22,721 nt of DNA, taken from contig JBGSIF010000341.1 of NCBI GenBank assembly GCA_041742635.1, positions 1-22,721 on the forward strand, given 5' to 3'. The DNA comes from JTS-AC122 sp041742635. Its GTDB lineage: Bacteria; Planctomycetota; Phycisphaerae; Phycisphaerales; UBA1924. The notes beneath the pieces were generated by a model. The model ran no database searches. It had not been told where the DNA came from and saw only the letters and a program-made list of their open reading frames with translations. Each line of letters opens with the position of its first letter. Within the stretch, counting starts at the first letter, position 1. The translations under genes were made by a program, and so were the position numbers. Of the stretch, positions 15,326 through 22,679 are shown piece by piece.

Positions 15326-16615
15326 ATGCCCGCCACCACCACGCCGTTTCCCAAGCAGCGCATCGAGGTTGTTCTTGCCGAATCGATCCATCCGCGCGCC
15401 GCGGAACTCTGCGAGGCCGAAGGGTTCAAGGTCCGCTCGATCAAGCCCGCGCTCGGGGAGCGCGAACTGGCCGACGTACTGAAAACCGCCCATGTGCTCG
15501 GGATTCGCTCAAAGACCGAACTCTCGGCATCGGCCCTCCAGAACGCCAAACGGCTGCTCGCTGTCGGGTGCTTTTGCATCGGGACCAATCAGGTCGATCT
15601 TGCTTCGGCGTGTTCGCTCGGGGTGCCGGTCTTCAACTCTCCGTTCTCCAATACACGCAGCGTGGCGGAACTCACCATCGCCGAGGTCGTCATGCTCGCA
15701 CGCGGGATCTTCACGAAGTCCCAGAAGATGCACCGTGGCGAGTGGGACAAAAGCGCGGCCGGCGCGCACGAAGTCCGCGGTCGCACGCTCGGCATCGTCG
15801 GGTACGGGCACATCGGGTCGCAAGTGAGCATCCTCGCCGAGGCGATGGGCATGCGGGTGATGTTCTACGACATCATCTCCAAACTCGCGCTGGGCAACGC
15901 GCAGCGGGCGCCATCGCTCGGTGCGCTGCTCGAAGCGGCCGATATCGTCACGTTGCACGTCCCCGCCACCCCGCACACCAAAAACATGATCGGCGAGCGC
16001 GAGATCGGGAAGATGAAAAAGGGGGCGATGCTGATCAACAACGCACGCGGGAATATTGTGGATATCAACGCCCTCGCGGCGGCGCTCAAGAAGGGCAAAC
16101 TCGGCGGCGCCGCGCTGGACGTCTTCCCGCACGAACCCATTGGTGCGGGCGATGCGTTCGAGAGTCCGCTCCGCGGCGTCGAAAACATGATCCTCACGCC
16201 GCACATCGGCGGGAGCACCGAAGAGGCTCAGGAATCGATCTCGCAGGACGTCGTCACGAAACTGATCCGCTTTGTGAATAATGGAAGCACCACCGGGGCG
16301 GTAAACGTACCGCAGGTCGAGTTGCCCGAGCAAGGCGACGGTACCAGCGAGGACCGTGGATCCGACACCACGTCGGCAAAGCGCGCCGGGGGCCGGCGCC
16401 ACCGCATCCTCCACTTCCATCGCAACCAGCCGGGCGTGCTCAAGAAACTCAACGGCGTCGCCGCCGACCTGGGCGTCAACATCGCCGCACAATACCTCCA
16501 GACCAACGACTCCATCGGGTATGTCGTGCTGGACGTGGACCCGACCGACGGCGTCCGTCTGACGGACGGGTTCAAGAAGATCCAAGAAACGATCCGTGTG
16601 CGATTACTCTGGTAA
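15326..16615 (+). CDS. serA: D-3-phosphoglycerate dehydrogenase with C-terminal ACT domain
   Basis: SerA oxidises 3-phosphoglycerate to 3-phosphohydroxypyruvate with NAD+, the first step of serine synthesis. The 429-residue protein is of the short E. coli type. It has 'VGCFCIGTNQVDL' (80-92), the NAD loop GYGHIG (159-164) and the catalytic residues Arg241 (NNARGNIVD), Glu270 (FPHEP) and His293 (TPHIGGSTEE), each one residue from its E. coli position. The C-terminal ACT domain (~358-429) keeps the serine-contact residues seen in E. coli SerA (H365, N367, G370, N385), so feedback inhibition by serine is likely. A polar linker of roughly 18-20 extra residues (~335-357) sits between the catalytic and ACT domains. 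The stop is followed by a promoter for the HAF protein. Confidence 0.96.
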   Translation: MPATTTPFPKQRIEVVLAESIHPRAAELCEAEGFKVRSIKPALGERELADVLKTAHVLGIRSKTELSASALQNAKRLLAVGCFCIGTNQVDLASACSLGVPVFNSPFSNTRSVAELTIAEVVMLARGIFTKSQKMHRGEWDKSAAGAHEVRGRTLGIVGYGHIGSQVSILAEAMGMRVMFYDIISKLALGNAQRAPSLGALLEAADIVTLHVPATPHTKNMIGEREIGKMKKGAMLINNARGNIVDINALAAALKKGKLGGAALDVFPHEPIGAGDAFESPLRGVENMILTPHIGGSTEEAQESISQDVVTKLIRFVNNGSTTGAVNVPQVELPEQGDGTSEDRGSDTTSAKRAGGRRHRILHFHRNQPGVLKKLNGVAADLGVNIAAQYLQTNDSIGYVVLDVDPTDGVRLTDGFKKIQETIRVRLLW

Positions 16616-16655
16616 CCCAGCGTCGGACGCCGTTCGTTTTCAACCGCCCGACCCC

Positions 16656-16684
16656 TTGACGCGCCACGTTTCGTGATGTAGGTT
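16656..16684 (+). promoter_or_regulatory. Sigma70-like promoter TTGACG-N17-TAGGTT
   Basis: TTGACG (16656-16661) matches the -35 consensus in five of six bases. TAGGTT (16679-16684) follows after 17 nt and is preceded by TG. The predicted start leaves a short leader containing GGAGG (16691-16695) for the HAF-repeat gene. Confidence 0.5.
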
Positions 16685-16705
16685 TCGGGTGGAGGAACGA
16701 AGAAG

Positions 16706-17869
16706 ATGATACATGCGATGAGTTCGGGTGGAGTCGTTGCGCGCGGCGTCGGGATCGTTGCCGTCTTCACCGCCGCCTCGTGGTCCAGCGCCGGCGGCCT
16801 GCCGACTCCGTTTTTCAGCGGCATCGGCGACCTCCCCGGCGGGATCTTCGAGAGCCAGGCGTTCGGGATCTCCGGCGACGGCTCGATCGTCGTCGGCGGG
16901 AGCCGCGGTGATTTTCTTCAGGCGTCCCGTTGGACCGCCGCGAGCGGCATCCGTGGGCTGGGCGACTTGCCCGGGGGCACCGATCAGAGCACCGCCTACG
17001 CCATCTCGAACGACGGCACCACCATCGTCGGCGTCAGCAGCGGCGCCAGCGGAAACTCCTTCGCCTTTCGCTGGACCCAGGGTGGCGGGATGGTCAGCCT
17101 CGGCGACCTGCCCGGTGGCATCACGACCAGCGCCGCCCACGCCGTCTCCGCGAACGGCGCCGTCGTCATCGGCAGGAGTTCGTCCAGCAACGGCGACGAG
17201 GCCTTTCGCTGGACCAGTGCCGGGATCCAAGGCCTGGGCGACCTCCCCGGCGGCCCCCACAACTCCGGCGCACTCGGGCTTTCAGACGACGGCACCGTGA
17301 TCGTCGGCTTCGGGCACGCCGCGCCAAATGTGCCCCGCGCCGCCCGATGGACCCCCGAAGACGGGATGCTCGACCTGGGCGTCATCCCGGGAAGTTCATT
17401 CACGCGGGCGACGGCCAACGCCGTATCGGGTGATGGCCGCATCACCGTCGGTCGCTGCTTCAACTTCTCCGGCCCGCAACAAACCGCATTCGTTTGGAGC
17501 GAGGATTCAGGCATGTCCGCACTGCCGCCCCTTCCCAACGCCTCATACACCTCCGCGGTCGATGCTTCGTTCGACGGCCGCGTCATCGTCGGGTACGCCA
17601 ACAATGATGTGAACGGACGCGCGATTATGTGGGTCGATGGCGCGCCGATCGACCTCCGACTCTTTCTCGTACAGCGCGGCGTCGTACTCGACGGCTGGCT
17701 GCTCTCTGCCGCCACCGCCGTCTCCGCGGATGGAAACACCATCGCCGGATACGGCACCCACAATGGATCCATCGAAGGTTGGGTCGTGAGTATCCCGACT
17801 CCCGGCGCAGGGATGATGATGGCGATCTGGGCCGGGCTGGTGTTCCGACGAACTCGCCGGCGATGCTGA
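16706..17869 (+). CDS. Secreted HAF-repeat protein with PEP-CTERM-like C-terminal sorting tail
   Basis: The 387-residue protein has an N-terminal export signal (~12-30) and then tandem HAF-type units of about 46 residues. Each unit begins 'LGDLPGG' and contains 'A-x-x-IS-x-DGT-x-IVG' and 'AFRWT'. DLPGG occurs at 42, 87, 133 and 179, with degenerate units at ~226 and ~275, which fits a beta-propeller-like structure. The C-terminus is 'IPTPGAG' (363-369), a hydrophobic stretch (370-380) and an Arg cluster (RRTRRR, 381-386). This is the three-part PEP-CTERM layout in its 'PTPGA' form, recognised by an exosortase that cuts and attaches the protein at the surface. No exosortase gene lies in the window. 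GGAGG 10 nt upstream supports ATG 16706. Function is probably extracellular or surface matrix; no enzyme motif is seen. Confidence 0.88.
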   Translation: MIHAMSSGGVVARGVGIVAVFTAASWSSAGGLPTPFFSGIGDLPGGIFESQAFGISGDGSIVVGGSRGDFLQASRWTAASGIRGLGDLPGGTDQSTAYAISNDGTTIVGVSSGASGNSFAFRWTQGGGMVSLGDLPGGITTSAAHAVSANGAVVIGRSSSSNGDEAFRWTSAGIQGLGDLPGGPHNSGALGLSDDGTVIVGFGHAAPNVPRAARWTPEDGMLDLGVIPGSSFTRATANAVSGDGRITVGRCFNFSGPQQTAFVWSEDSGMSALPPLPNASYTSAVDASFDGRVIVGYANNDVNGRAIMWVDGAPIDLRLFLVQRGVVLDGWLLSAATAVSADGNTIAGYGTHNGSIEGWVVSIPTPGAGMMMAIWAGLVFRRTRRRC

Positions 17870-17893
17870 TCCATCGCCTCGCGCTCCGCGGCA

Positions 17894-19213
17894 CTACTCC
17901 TCCAGCAACCGCTCCATCGATAACGTCAATCCCGGCGGCTCGAACCTCACCGGGTCGCCCGCAGCACACACCGTCTGCACCAATCGCCGCAGGTCTTGGG
18001 GCAGCGGCGCGGTGAACGTGACCATCTCGCCGCTGATCGGATGTTGAAATCGGAGCATCGCCGCGTGCAGTGCTTGCCGCCCGAAAACGGTGGCGGGTTC
18101 GCCCGCCGGCGCGGGCAACTCGACCGCGCGCCCGCCGTACATATCGTCGCCCACGATCGGATACCCAAGATGAGATAGATGCACACGGATCTGGTGCGTG
18201 CGGCCTGTCTTGAGTTCAAGTTCGACGATGGAACACTGCTTCGGTTTGCCGTCGGCGGCCGAAGCGTCCGGCGAAGACAGGTGCGCCATCACCCGGCAGA
18301 TCGTGACCGACGGCTTCCCCAGCACGTCGTGACGCACCACATACTTCTCGCGGTACCCCTTTTCCTTGGAAGGGTGCGGGCCGATCGGGAAATCGATCAC
18401 GTCGATCGGCGGCTCGACCAGCCCATGCACGATCGCCACGTAACGCTTGTCTACTCGCCGGTGCTCGAACTGAAGCCCGAGTTTCCAATGGACCTCGTCG
18501 TCCTTGGCGAACACAATGACCCCGGTGGTGTTGCGGTCCAGCCGATGCACGACGCCGGGACGGGCGAACTCTTTGCCCACGGCGGATAGCCGGCCCCCAC
18601 CGCCCCCGTTCGCCGCCGAGCGGTGCTGGAAGTGGTACGCCAGCGCGTTGATCATCGTGCCCTTGTTGTGCGACCGGGCCGGGTGAACGATGATGTCCGC
18701 GTGCTTATTCAGCACGATGAGGTACTCGTCCTCGTACAACACGTCCAATGCGATGTCTTCGGGTAAGACTTCAGACGAAGGCGGGGGCGGCACGAAGACT
18801 TCTACGCGGTCCCCTTTGCGGAGCATCGTGGACGCCTTGGGGCTACGCGCGTTCACCTTCACCCCGCCTTCGTCGATGAGTCGCTGCAGTTGCGAGCGGC
18901 TCATGAACGGGATGCGGTCGGTGAGGTATTTGTCCAGGCGTTTATTCAAGTCGCGCTGGAGCGCAAAGACGACCCGATTCGGCGCATCGTCATCGGCGCC
19001 CACCGGCGACGCGATCGGAGAGTCGTCATCTGGAAGCAGGTCGCCGGCCAACTCGGGGTCGTTCGGGGGCGTGCCCGAATCGGAAGCCGCCCGTTGTAAC
19101 AGAATTCGCTTGCGCAGCGCATCGGGGTCGATTTTTCCCCCACGACGAACGACGTCCGAACCGACCTCGTGAGTCGAACGTGTACCGTCGCGCTTGTTCT
19201 TGTTTCGTGACAC
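17894..19213 (-). CDS. RluD-type 23S rRNA pseudouridine synthase with long N-terminal extension
   Basis: RluA/RluD enzymes isomerise uridines in rRNA (RluD in helix 69 of 23S). The 439-residue protein has an S4 RNA-binding domain (~88-138: 'RLDKYLTDRIPFMSRSQLQRLI...VKVN'), then the synthase domain with 'LNKHADIIVHPA' (168-179). The catalytic Asp226 lies in HRLDRNTTG, and 'LKTGRTHQIRVHLSHLGYPIVGD' lies near the C-terminus. The first ~85 residues are an acidic and basic low-complexity extension absent from E. coli RluD (326 aa). The specific target (RluC- or RluD-type sites) cannot be decided by sequence alone. The gene lies 36 nt downstream of the membrane-anchored protein gene and is probably co-transcribed with it. 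It converges on the HAF-repeat gene with 24 nt between stops. Confidence 0.92.
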   Translation of the reverse strand: MSRNKNKRDGTRSTHEVGSDVVRRGGKIDPDALRKRILLQRAASDSGTPPNDPELAGDLLPDDDSPIASPVGADDDAPNRVVFALQRDLNKRLDKYLTDRIPFMSRSQLQRLIDEGGVKVNARSPKASTMLRKGDRVEVFVPPPPSSEVLPEDIALDVLYEDEYLIVLNKHADIIVHPARSHNKGTMINALAYHFQHRSAANGGGGGRLSAVGKEFARPGVVHRLDRNTTGVIVFAKDDEVHWKLGLQFEHRRVDKRYVAIVHGLVEPPIDVIDFPIGPHPSKEKGYREKYVVRHDVLGKPSVTICRVMAHLSSPDASAADGKPKQCSIVELELKTGRTHQIRVHLSHLGYPIVGDDMYGGRAVELPAPAGEPATVFGRQALHAAMLRFQHPISGEMVTFTAPLPQDLRRLVQTVCAAGDPVRFEPPGLTLSMERLLEE

Positions 19214-19249
19214 GTACCGGCGGCCTTCGCTCGTGCTTGGAGTCTGGGC

Positions 19250-20260
19250 TTAGCGGCCCGGTGGTGCAACCGGTGGGGTCGTTGCCGGGGGGGTAGCAGG
19301 CGGGGGGGTAGCAGGCGGGGTTGTAGCCGGAGGGGTGCTAGCCGGTGGGGTTGCAGCAGGGGGCTGGGCGGGATCGGGCACCGGCGTTATCGTGATCGGC
19401 GGCGTCACGAGCGTCGGAGCCGGCACGGACGGCGGTCCAACAGGTTCGATCCCCGCCGGCGGTGATTCCATCGGGATCAGGTTCAACGGTGCCGCGGCCG
19501 GCTTGGCCTGCGGCAACTCCTGCTGCCGGTACAACTTCGGTAACGACGCCAACTGGCCGAGCGAATCAATCCGGGCCTGTGCCCGCTTGGCAAACTCGGG
19601 AATCGCCTCGCCCGCGACGGTCTTCACACGCTCATACTGGGCTTTGGCATCGTCGAACTTCCCACGCGACTCGGCGACCGCCGCCAGACCGAACAAACCG
19701 CCGACGTGAAACTGGACCTGATCCGCCTTCCCACTAGTCCGGTTGACGACCGCGTCGTAGATCTCGTTCGCTTTGGTCAGGTATTCCTCGGTGGTGCGCT
19801 CGTCCAGAATGTCCGATTGGATCTCCAGTTGCCCCTCGGGCGTGAAGGTCGTGCCCAACTTCAGCCCGTTGCGGACCGCGTTGAGGTACAGGTCCGCGGC
19901 GTACAGCCGCCCGAGTTCGGCGATGCTCGCCCGGCCGGCGTGATCTTCCGCCACGGCCAGCAAGTTCTCCGGCTTCCCCGCCTCCGCCGCCGCTTCCAGT
20001 TCGCTGAACGCGCTGGCGATCGCGTTTTCCTTCGCCTCGGTGTACTTGTTCCACCCGAAGAACCCGACGGCAATGACGGCGATCACGACCAGTGCGTGCG
20101 TCGAGTACTTCTTCAGGAAGTCGATGAACTCGGTATTCAGCCGAGATTCCTCGAGTCCGGCCCCTTCACGTATTTGCGTTTGACGATCGTCCATGGTTGA
20201 TCCCGGGGTAGAGCCAGTCACCGCACCATCGCCCGCGCGTGAGGCCGGGTGCAGGTTCAT
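19250..20260 (-). CDS. Membrane-anchored tetratricopeptide-like protein with Pro/Thr-rich tail
   Basis: The ~336-residue protein has a short cytoplasmic N-terminus and one membrane helix (~55-70, 'HALVVIAVIAVGFFGW'). A helical domain (~75-260) follows, with alternating 'AxxYLxAxxxY' and 'AKAQYERV' segments that suggest TPR-like repeats, as in YfgM/Tol-Pal-associated proteins. The last ~45 residues are a Pro/Thr/Ala tail (PPATP units) encoded by a 15-bp repeat. It probably scaffolds protein contacts outside the membrane; no enzyme motif is seen. Two starts are possible. ATG 20260 sits 10 nt after an extended -10 element, whereas ATG 20194 (M-D-D-R-Q) begins nearer the part that looks conserved. 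I chose 20260 from promoter placement, with low certainty. It is divergent from the phosphatase-fold gene. Confidence 0.75.
   Translation of the reverse strand: MNLHPASRAGDGAVTGSTPGSTMDDRQTQIREGAGLEESRLNTEFIDFLKKYSTHALVVIAVIAVGFFGWNKYTEAKENAIASAFSELEAAAEAGKPENLLAVAEDHAGRASIAELGRLYAADLYLNAVRNGLKLGTTFTPEGQLEIQSDILDERTTEEYLTKANEIYDAVVNRTSGKADQVQFHVGGLFGLAAVAESRGKFDDAKAQYERVKTVAGEAIPEFAKRAQARIDSLGQLASLPKLYRQQELPQAKPAAAPLNLIPMESPPAGIEPVGPPSVPAPTLVTPPITITPVPDPAQPPAATPPASTPPATTPPATPPPATPPATTPPVAPPGR
19287..19361 (-). repeat. 15-bp tandem repeat coding for a Pro/Thr tail
   Basis: There are five consecutive 15-bp units (19287, 19302, 19317, 19332, 19347). The first two are identical and each contains a run of seven G on the plus strand; the others diverge. 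Each unit encodes five residues of PPATP/PPATT type, so gain or loss of whole units keeps the frame of the membrane-anchored protein. Confidence 0.75.
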
Positions 20261-20270
20261 CGATCCCAAC

Positions 20271-20279
20271 TATATACCA
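20271..20279 (-). promoter_or_regulatory. Extended -10 element TGGTATATA
   Basis: On the minus strand TGGTATATA has the TGn extension plus a -10 hexamer, 10 nt before ATG 20260. No good -35 hexamer is seen at 16-18 nt, which is common for extended -10 promoters. Confidence 0.5.
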
Positions 20280-20441
20280 GTAGCGCGATGGATTGCCGAT
20301 GCAATTGTGGATGGAAGTACCCGCACCGCGCGCGTGCGATCAGCAATTCGGCATGGCTTTCACTCCAAATGGCAATTTGTTCGTATAATGTATGTGTTTT
20401 GTTATCGAACTCAAACACGATCAAAACCCGACTTGTTACCT

Positions 20442-20455
20442 CGTCGGATCCGACG
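20442..20455. repeat. 14-bp perfect palindrome in a divergent promoter region
   Basis: CGTCGGATCCGACG is a perfect palindrome in the 265-nt gap between two divergent genes. It lies 31 nt upstream of the -35 hexamer of the phosphatase-fold gene. The size and position suit an operator for a dimeric regulator. The flanking 120 nt are clearly richer in A+T than the genes around them. Confidence 0.5.
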
Positions 20456-20486
20456 TATGCTGATCATCGGCCCAAGTAGTCGATGT

Positions 20487-20514
20487 TTGACGTATCCCCA
20501 GGGTTTGTGATACA
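20487..20514 (+). promoter_or_regulatory. Sigma70-like promoter TTGACG-N16-GATACA with TGn extension
   Basis: TTGACG (20487-20492) and GATACA (20509-20514) are spaced by 16 nt, and TGT precedes the -10. The hexamer ends 11 nt before the ATG at 20526, giving a leader of only a few bases. Confidence 0.45.
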
Positions 20515-20525
20515 CGACACCCCGC

Positions 20526-21146
20526 ATGGCTAGCACATCACCTCATACTCGCGCGTTGGTGGTCCGTTCCGGTTCCACGGAGTGGGACGACGCCGCCCGG
20601 CTTCAAGGATCCACCGACATGCCCCTTTCGGCTCGTGGGCTGGAACAGTTGAAACGATGCCTCACGATCCTCGACGGTGACGGTGGCGGGCGGCTTGGGT
20701 CGATCTGGTGCGGACCTGATGAAGCCAGCACGGCGACCGCCGAACTACTCGCCCACACCACCGGGGGCGTCGTGACCGTCTCCAATGACCTCGCCGAGAT
20801 GAACCTTGGGCTATGGGAAGGAATGCTCGTCTCCGAGATGGTTTCGCGCTTCCCCAAGGCTTGCAAAGCCTGGATGGACGATCCGTCCCTCGTCAACCCA
20901 CCCGGCGGCGAATCGGTACAAGATGCGATGGACCGGCTCACCGGCACCGCGACCCGGATTCTCGAACGCGCCCGATCCGGAGCAGCGGTCGGTTTCGTCC
21001 TCCGCCCCATCGCGTCTGGAATGGTCAGGTGCTGGATGGCCGACGAACCGACGTGCAATATCTGGTGCGAAGCCCAGAAATCGGCTTGGTCGCGCTGGTT
21101 CAATGTTCAGCCCCGAATGCTGGGAAAAGTCGGAACCGCTCGCTGA
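20526..21146 (+). CDS. Histidine-phosphatase-fold protein lacking catalytic histidines (probable pseudoenzyme)
   Basis: The 206-residue protein has the layout of the histidine phosphatase (phosphoglycerate mutase-like) superfamily: 'ALVVRSGSTEWDDAARLQGSTDMPLSARGLEQ' (10-41), 'LAEMNLGLWEGM' (89-100), 'PPGGESVQDAMDR' (125-137) and a final 'GFVLRPIASGMVR' (156-168). The signature RHG is R14-S15-G16, so the phospho-accepting histidine is a serine. The second catalytic histidine (SHGG in active members) is replaced by Ala163 in 'IASG'. The Arg of the RAxxTA motif is also absent, with no Arg between residues 57 and 107. Only R14 and Glu91 remain. It is therefore probably inactive as a phosphatase or mutase, and may bind a phospho-ligand or a partner protein. 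It is followed by accD after 173 nt. Confidence 0.85.
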   Translation: MASTSPHTRALVVRSGSTEWDDAARLQGSTDMPLSARGLEQLKRCLTILDGDGGGRLGSIWCGPDEASTATAELLAHTTGGVVTVSNDLAEMNLGLWEGMLVSEMVSRFPKACKAWMDDPSLVNPPGGESVQDAMDRLTGTATRILERARSGAAVGFVLRPIASGMVRCWMADEPTCNIWCEAQKSAWSRWFNVQPRMLGKVGTAR

Positions 21147-21319
21147 TCGGCTGCCGCCGCGCGTGCGATTGGATTGGGTTTAGAGAGGTCTGGGGGCACT
21201 GTCGTCCTTGGTTCTATGCGGTGGGTTTACGGTTTATCGGGGGCAGGGCAAGCGGCTGGCGGACGTATTTTGGGCGCCTGCCTTTCATTCTCGATCTCGT
21301 GTGACTCGGTACACCAACC

Positions 21320-22255
21320 ATGACACAACTTTCCCAACCTCTCACACCCACCACCGGCTCTGCGACACCATTGATCGGTGAGGTCGGCGGCGTGCAAGGT
21401 TCAGAGACACCGTCGCTCCTGCCGGTCGTCAAAACGTTATCGGAACTCCGCCCGGCGCGGAAAAGTTCGATCCCCGAAGGACTCTGGCTGCGGTGCCCCG
21501 GGTGCGGGCAGATGATCTACCGCAAGCAAATGGAAGCAAACCTGCACGTCTGCCCGGAATGCAGCCATCACTACCGGATTGGGGCCGTGGAGCGGGTGAA
21601 GCAACTGGCTGATCCGGGTTCGTTCGAGCCGATGTTCACGACGCTTTCGCCCAAAGACCCGCTGAAGTTCAATGACCTCAAGGGGTACGCCGAACGGCTT
21701 AAATCGGAACAGAAAAAGAGCGGGCGGCAGGACGCGGTGCTAGCGGGCAAGGCGTTCATCAAAGGCCGAGCGGCGATGCTCTGCTGCCTCGACCTCAACT
21801 TCATGATGGGCTCGATGGGCAGTGTCGTGGGCGAGACCGTCACCCGGGCGATCGAAGCAGCAACGGAACTGAGCCTGCCCCTGGTGATCGTCAGTTGCTC
21901 CGGCGGTGCTCGGATGCAGGAGTCGGGGCTGTCGCTCATGCAGATGGCCAAGACTTCCGCCGCGCTCGCTCGGTACTCCGACTCCGGCGGGATGTTCGTC
22001 TCCGTGCTCACTGACCCGACAACCGGGGGAGTCACGGCGTCGTTCGCCATGCTGGGTGACATCCACTTCGCCGAGCCCAAGGCACTGATCGGCTTCGCCG
22101 GCCCCCGCGTGATCCAGCAGACGATCCGCCAGGAACTCCCCGACGGGTTCCAGCGGTCGGAGTACCTGCTCAAGGCGGGGATGGTGGACCGGGTGGTCTC
22201 GCGGCACAACCTGCGGAGCGAGATCGCGCGGGTGATTGACTATGCCGGGAAGTAG
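21320..22255 (+). CDS. accD: Acetyl-CoA carboxylase carboxyltransferase subunit beta
   Basis: AccD with AccA transfers carboxyl from carboxybiotin to acetyl-CoA, giving malonyl-CoA for fatty-acid synthesis in the cytoplasm. The 311-residue protein has the zinc ribbon C59-X2-C62-X15-C78-X2-C81, with the same spacing as E. coli AccD. The crotonase-fold core follows with 'GSMGSVVGE', 'CSGGARMQESGLSLMQMAKTSAAL' and 'DPTTGGVTASFAMLGDI', all nearly identical to other bacterial AccD proteins. The N-terminus is about 32 residues longer than in E. coli, polar and low in conservation. No other in-frame ATG precedes the zinc ribbon, so 21320 is kept. accA is not in the window. The 173-nt gap upstream shows no clear promoter hexamers. 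Confidence 0.96.
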   Translation: MTQLSQPLTPTTGSATPLIGEVGGVQGSETPSLLPVVKTLSELRPARKSSIPEGLWLRCPGCGQMIYRKQMEANLHVCPECSHHYRIGAVERVKQLADPGSFEPMFTTLSPKDPLKFNDLKGYAERLKSEQKKSGRQDAVLAGKAFIKGRAAMLCCLDLNFMMGSMGSVVGETVTRAIEAATELSLPLVIVSCSGGARMQESGLSLMQMAKTSAALARYSDSGGMFVSVLTDPTTGGVTASFAMLGDIHFAEPKALIGFAGPRVIQQTIRQELPDGFQRSEYLLKAGMVDRVVSRHNLRSEIARVIDYAGK

Positions 22256-22339
22256 GGCGGGCCGTCGCGGCGGGGCACGGCAGATTCTTCCGCGTCGATC
22301 GAGTACGGGCGAAGGCGCGACGCTCAAACACTGCCGCGT

Positions 22340-22345
22340 TATAAT
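22340..22345 (+). promoter_or_regulatory. -10 hexamer TATAAT before the nucleotidyltransferase gene
   Basis: A perfect TATAAT ends 10 nt before the ATG at 22356. No good -35 hexamer lies at 16-18 nt. The predicted leader is only about 3-4 nt. Confidence 0.45.
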
Positions 22346-22355
22346 CAGTTGAGCC

Positions 22356-22679
22356 ATGCTGATCAACGGCGTTACATTCCCGATGGACCGGATCGCCGAG
22401 ATTTGCCAGCGGTATGGAGCAGTGAGGCTTTCGCTGTTCGGCAGCATCCTGCGTGAAGCGACACCCGAGGGCGGGCACGGGTTTCGTCCGAGTAGCGATG
22501 TGGACATGCTGGTGGAGTTCGCACCGGCGACGCACATCGGTCTGATCGGGGTCGCCAACATGGAAGCCGACCTTGAAGACGCCATCGGGCGAAAGGTGGA
22601 CCTGCGTTCGGCGGGGGACTTATCCCGGTACTTCCGCGACGAGGTGGTCGCGGGGGCGAGGCTGCTGCATGCCGCCTGA
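22356..22679 (+). CDS. MNT-type minimal nucleotidyltransferase
   Basis: The 107-residue protein is a stand-alone DNA polymerase beta-like minimal nucleotidyltransferase. The G29-S30 motif in 'LSLFGSILRE' and the metal-binding pair Asp48 and Asp50 in 'SSDVDMLVEF' are present. A third acidic residue, Asp82 in 'GRKVDLRS', sits where the family carries it. About 17 residues separate GS from the first Asp, longer than the usual ~10. Family members often pair with a HEPN-domain protein encoded alongside, forming toxin-antitoxin modules in which MNT adds AMP to the HEPN toxin. An ATG at 22669 overlaps the stop codon region, but the 53 bases left in the window are too few to identify a HEPN gene. It may equally be a solitary MNT gene. 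Confidence 0.85.
   Translation: MLINGVTFPMDRIAEICQRYGAVRLSLFGSILREATPEGGHGFRPSSDVDMLVEFAPATHIGLIGVANMEADLEDAIGRKVDLRSAGDLSRYFRDEVVAGARLLHAA

Noticed and set aside
16617..16640. Possible terminator after serA (GCGTC-G-GACGC then CGTTCGTTTT)
   Set aside because: A 5-bp stem with a one-base loop cannot fold well, and only four T follow at a distance.
19287..19361. Regular repeat array that could suggest CRISPR
   Set aside because: The 15-bp units are contiguous without spacers and code for a Pro/Thr tail in frame.
20370..20389. TATAAT at 20384-20389 with TGGCAA upstream, possible sigma54 or sigma70 promoter
   Set aside because: The GG-to-GC spacing does not fit sigma54, no -35 fits, and it is ~137 nt from the nearest start. 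The TTGACG/GATACA pair nearer the gene is better.
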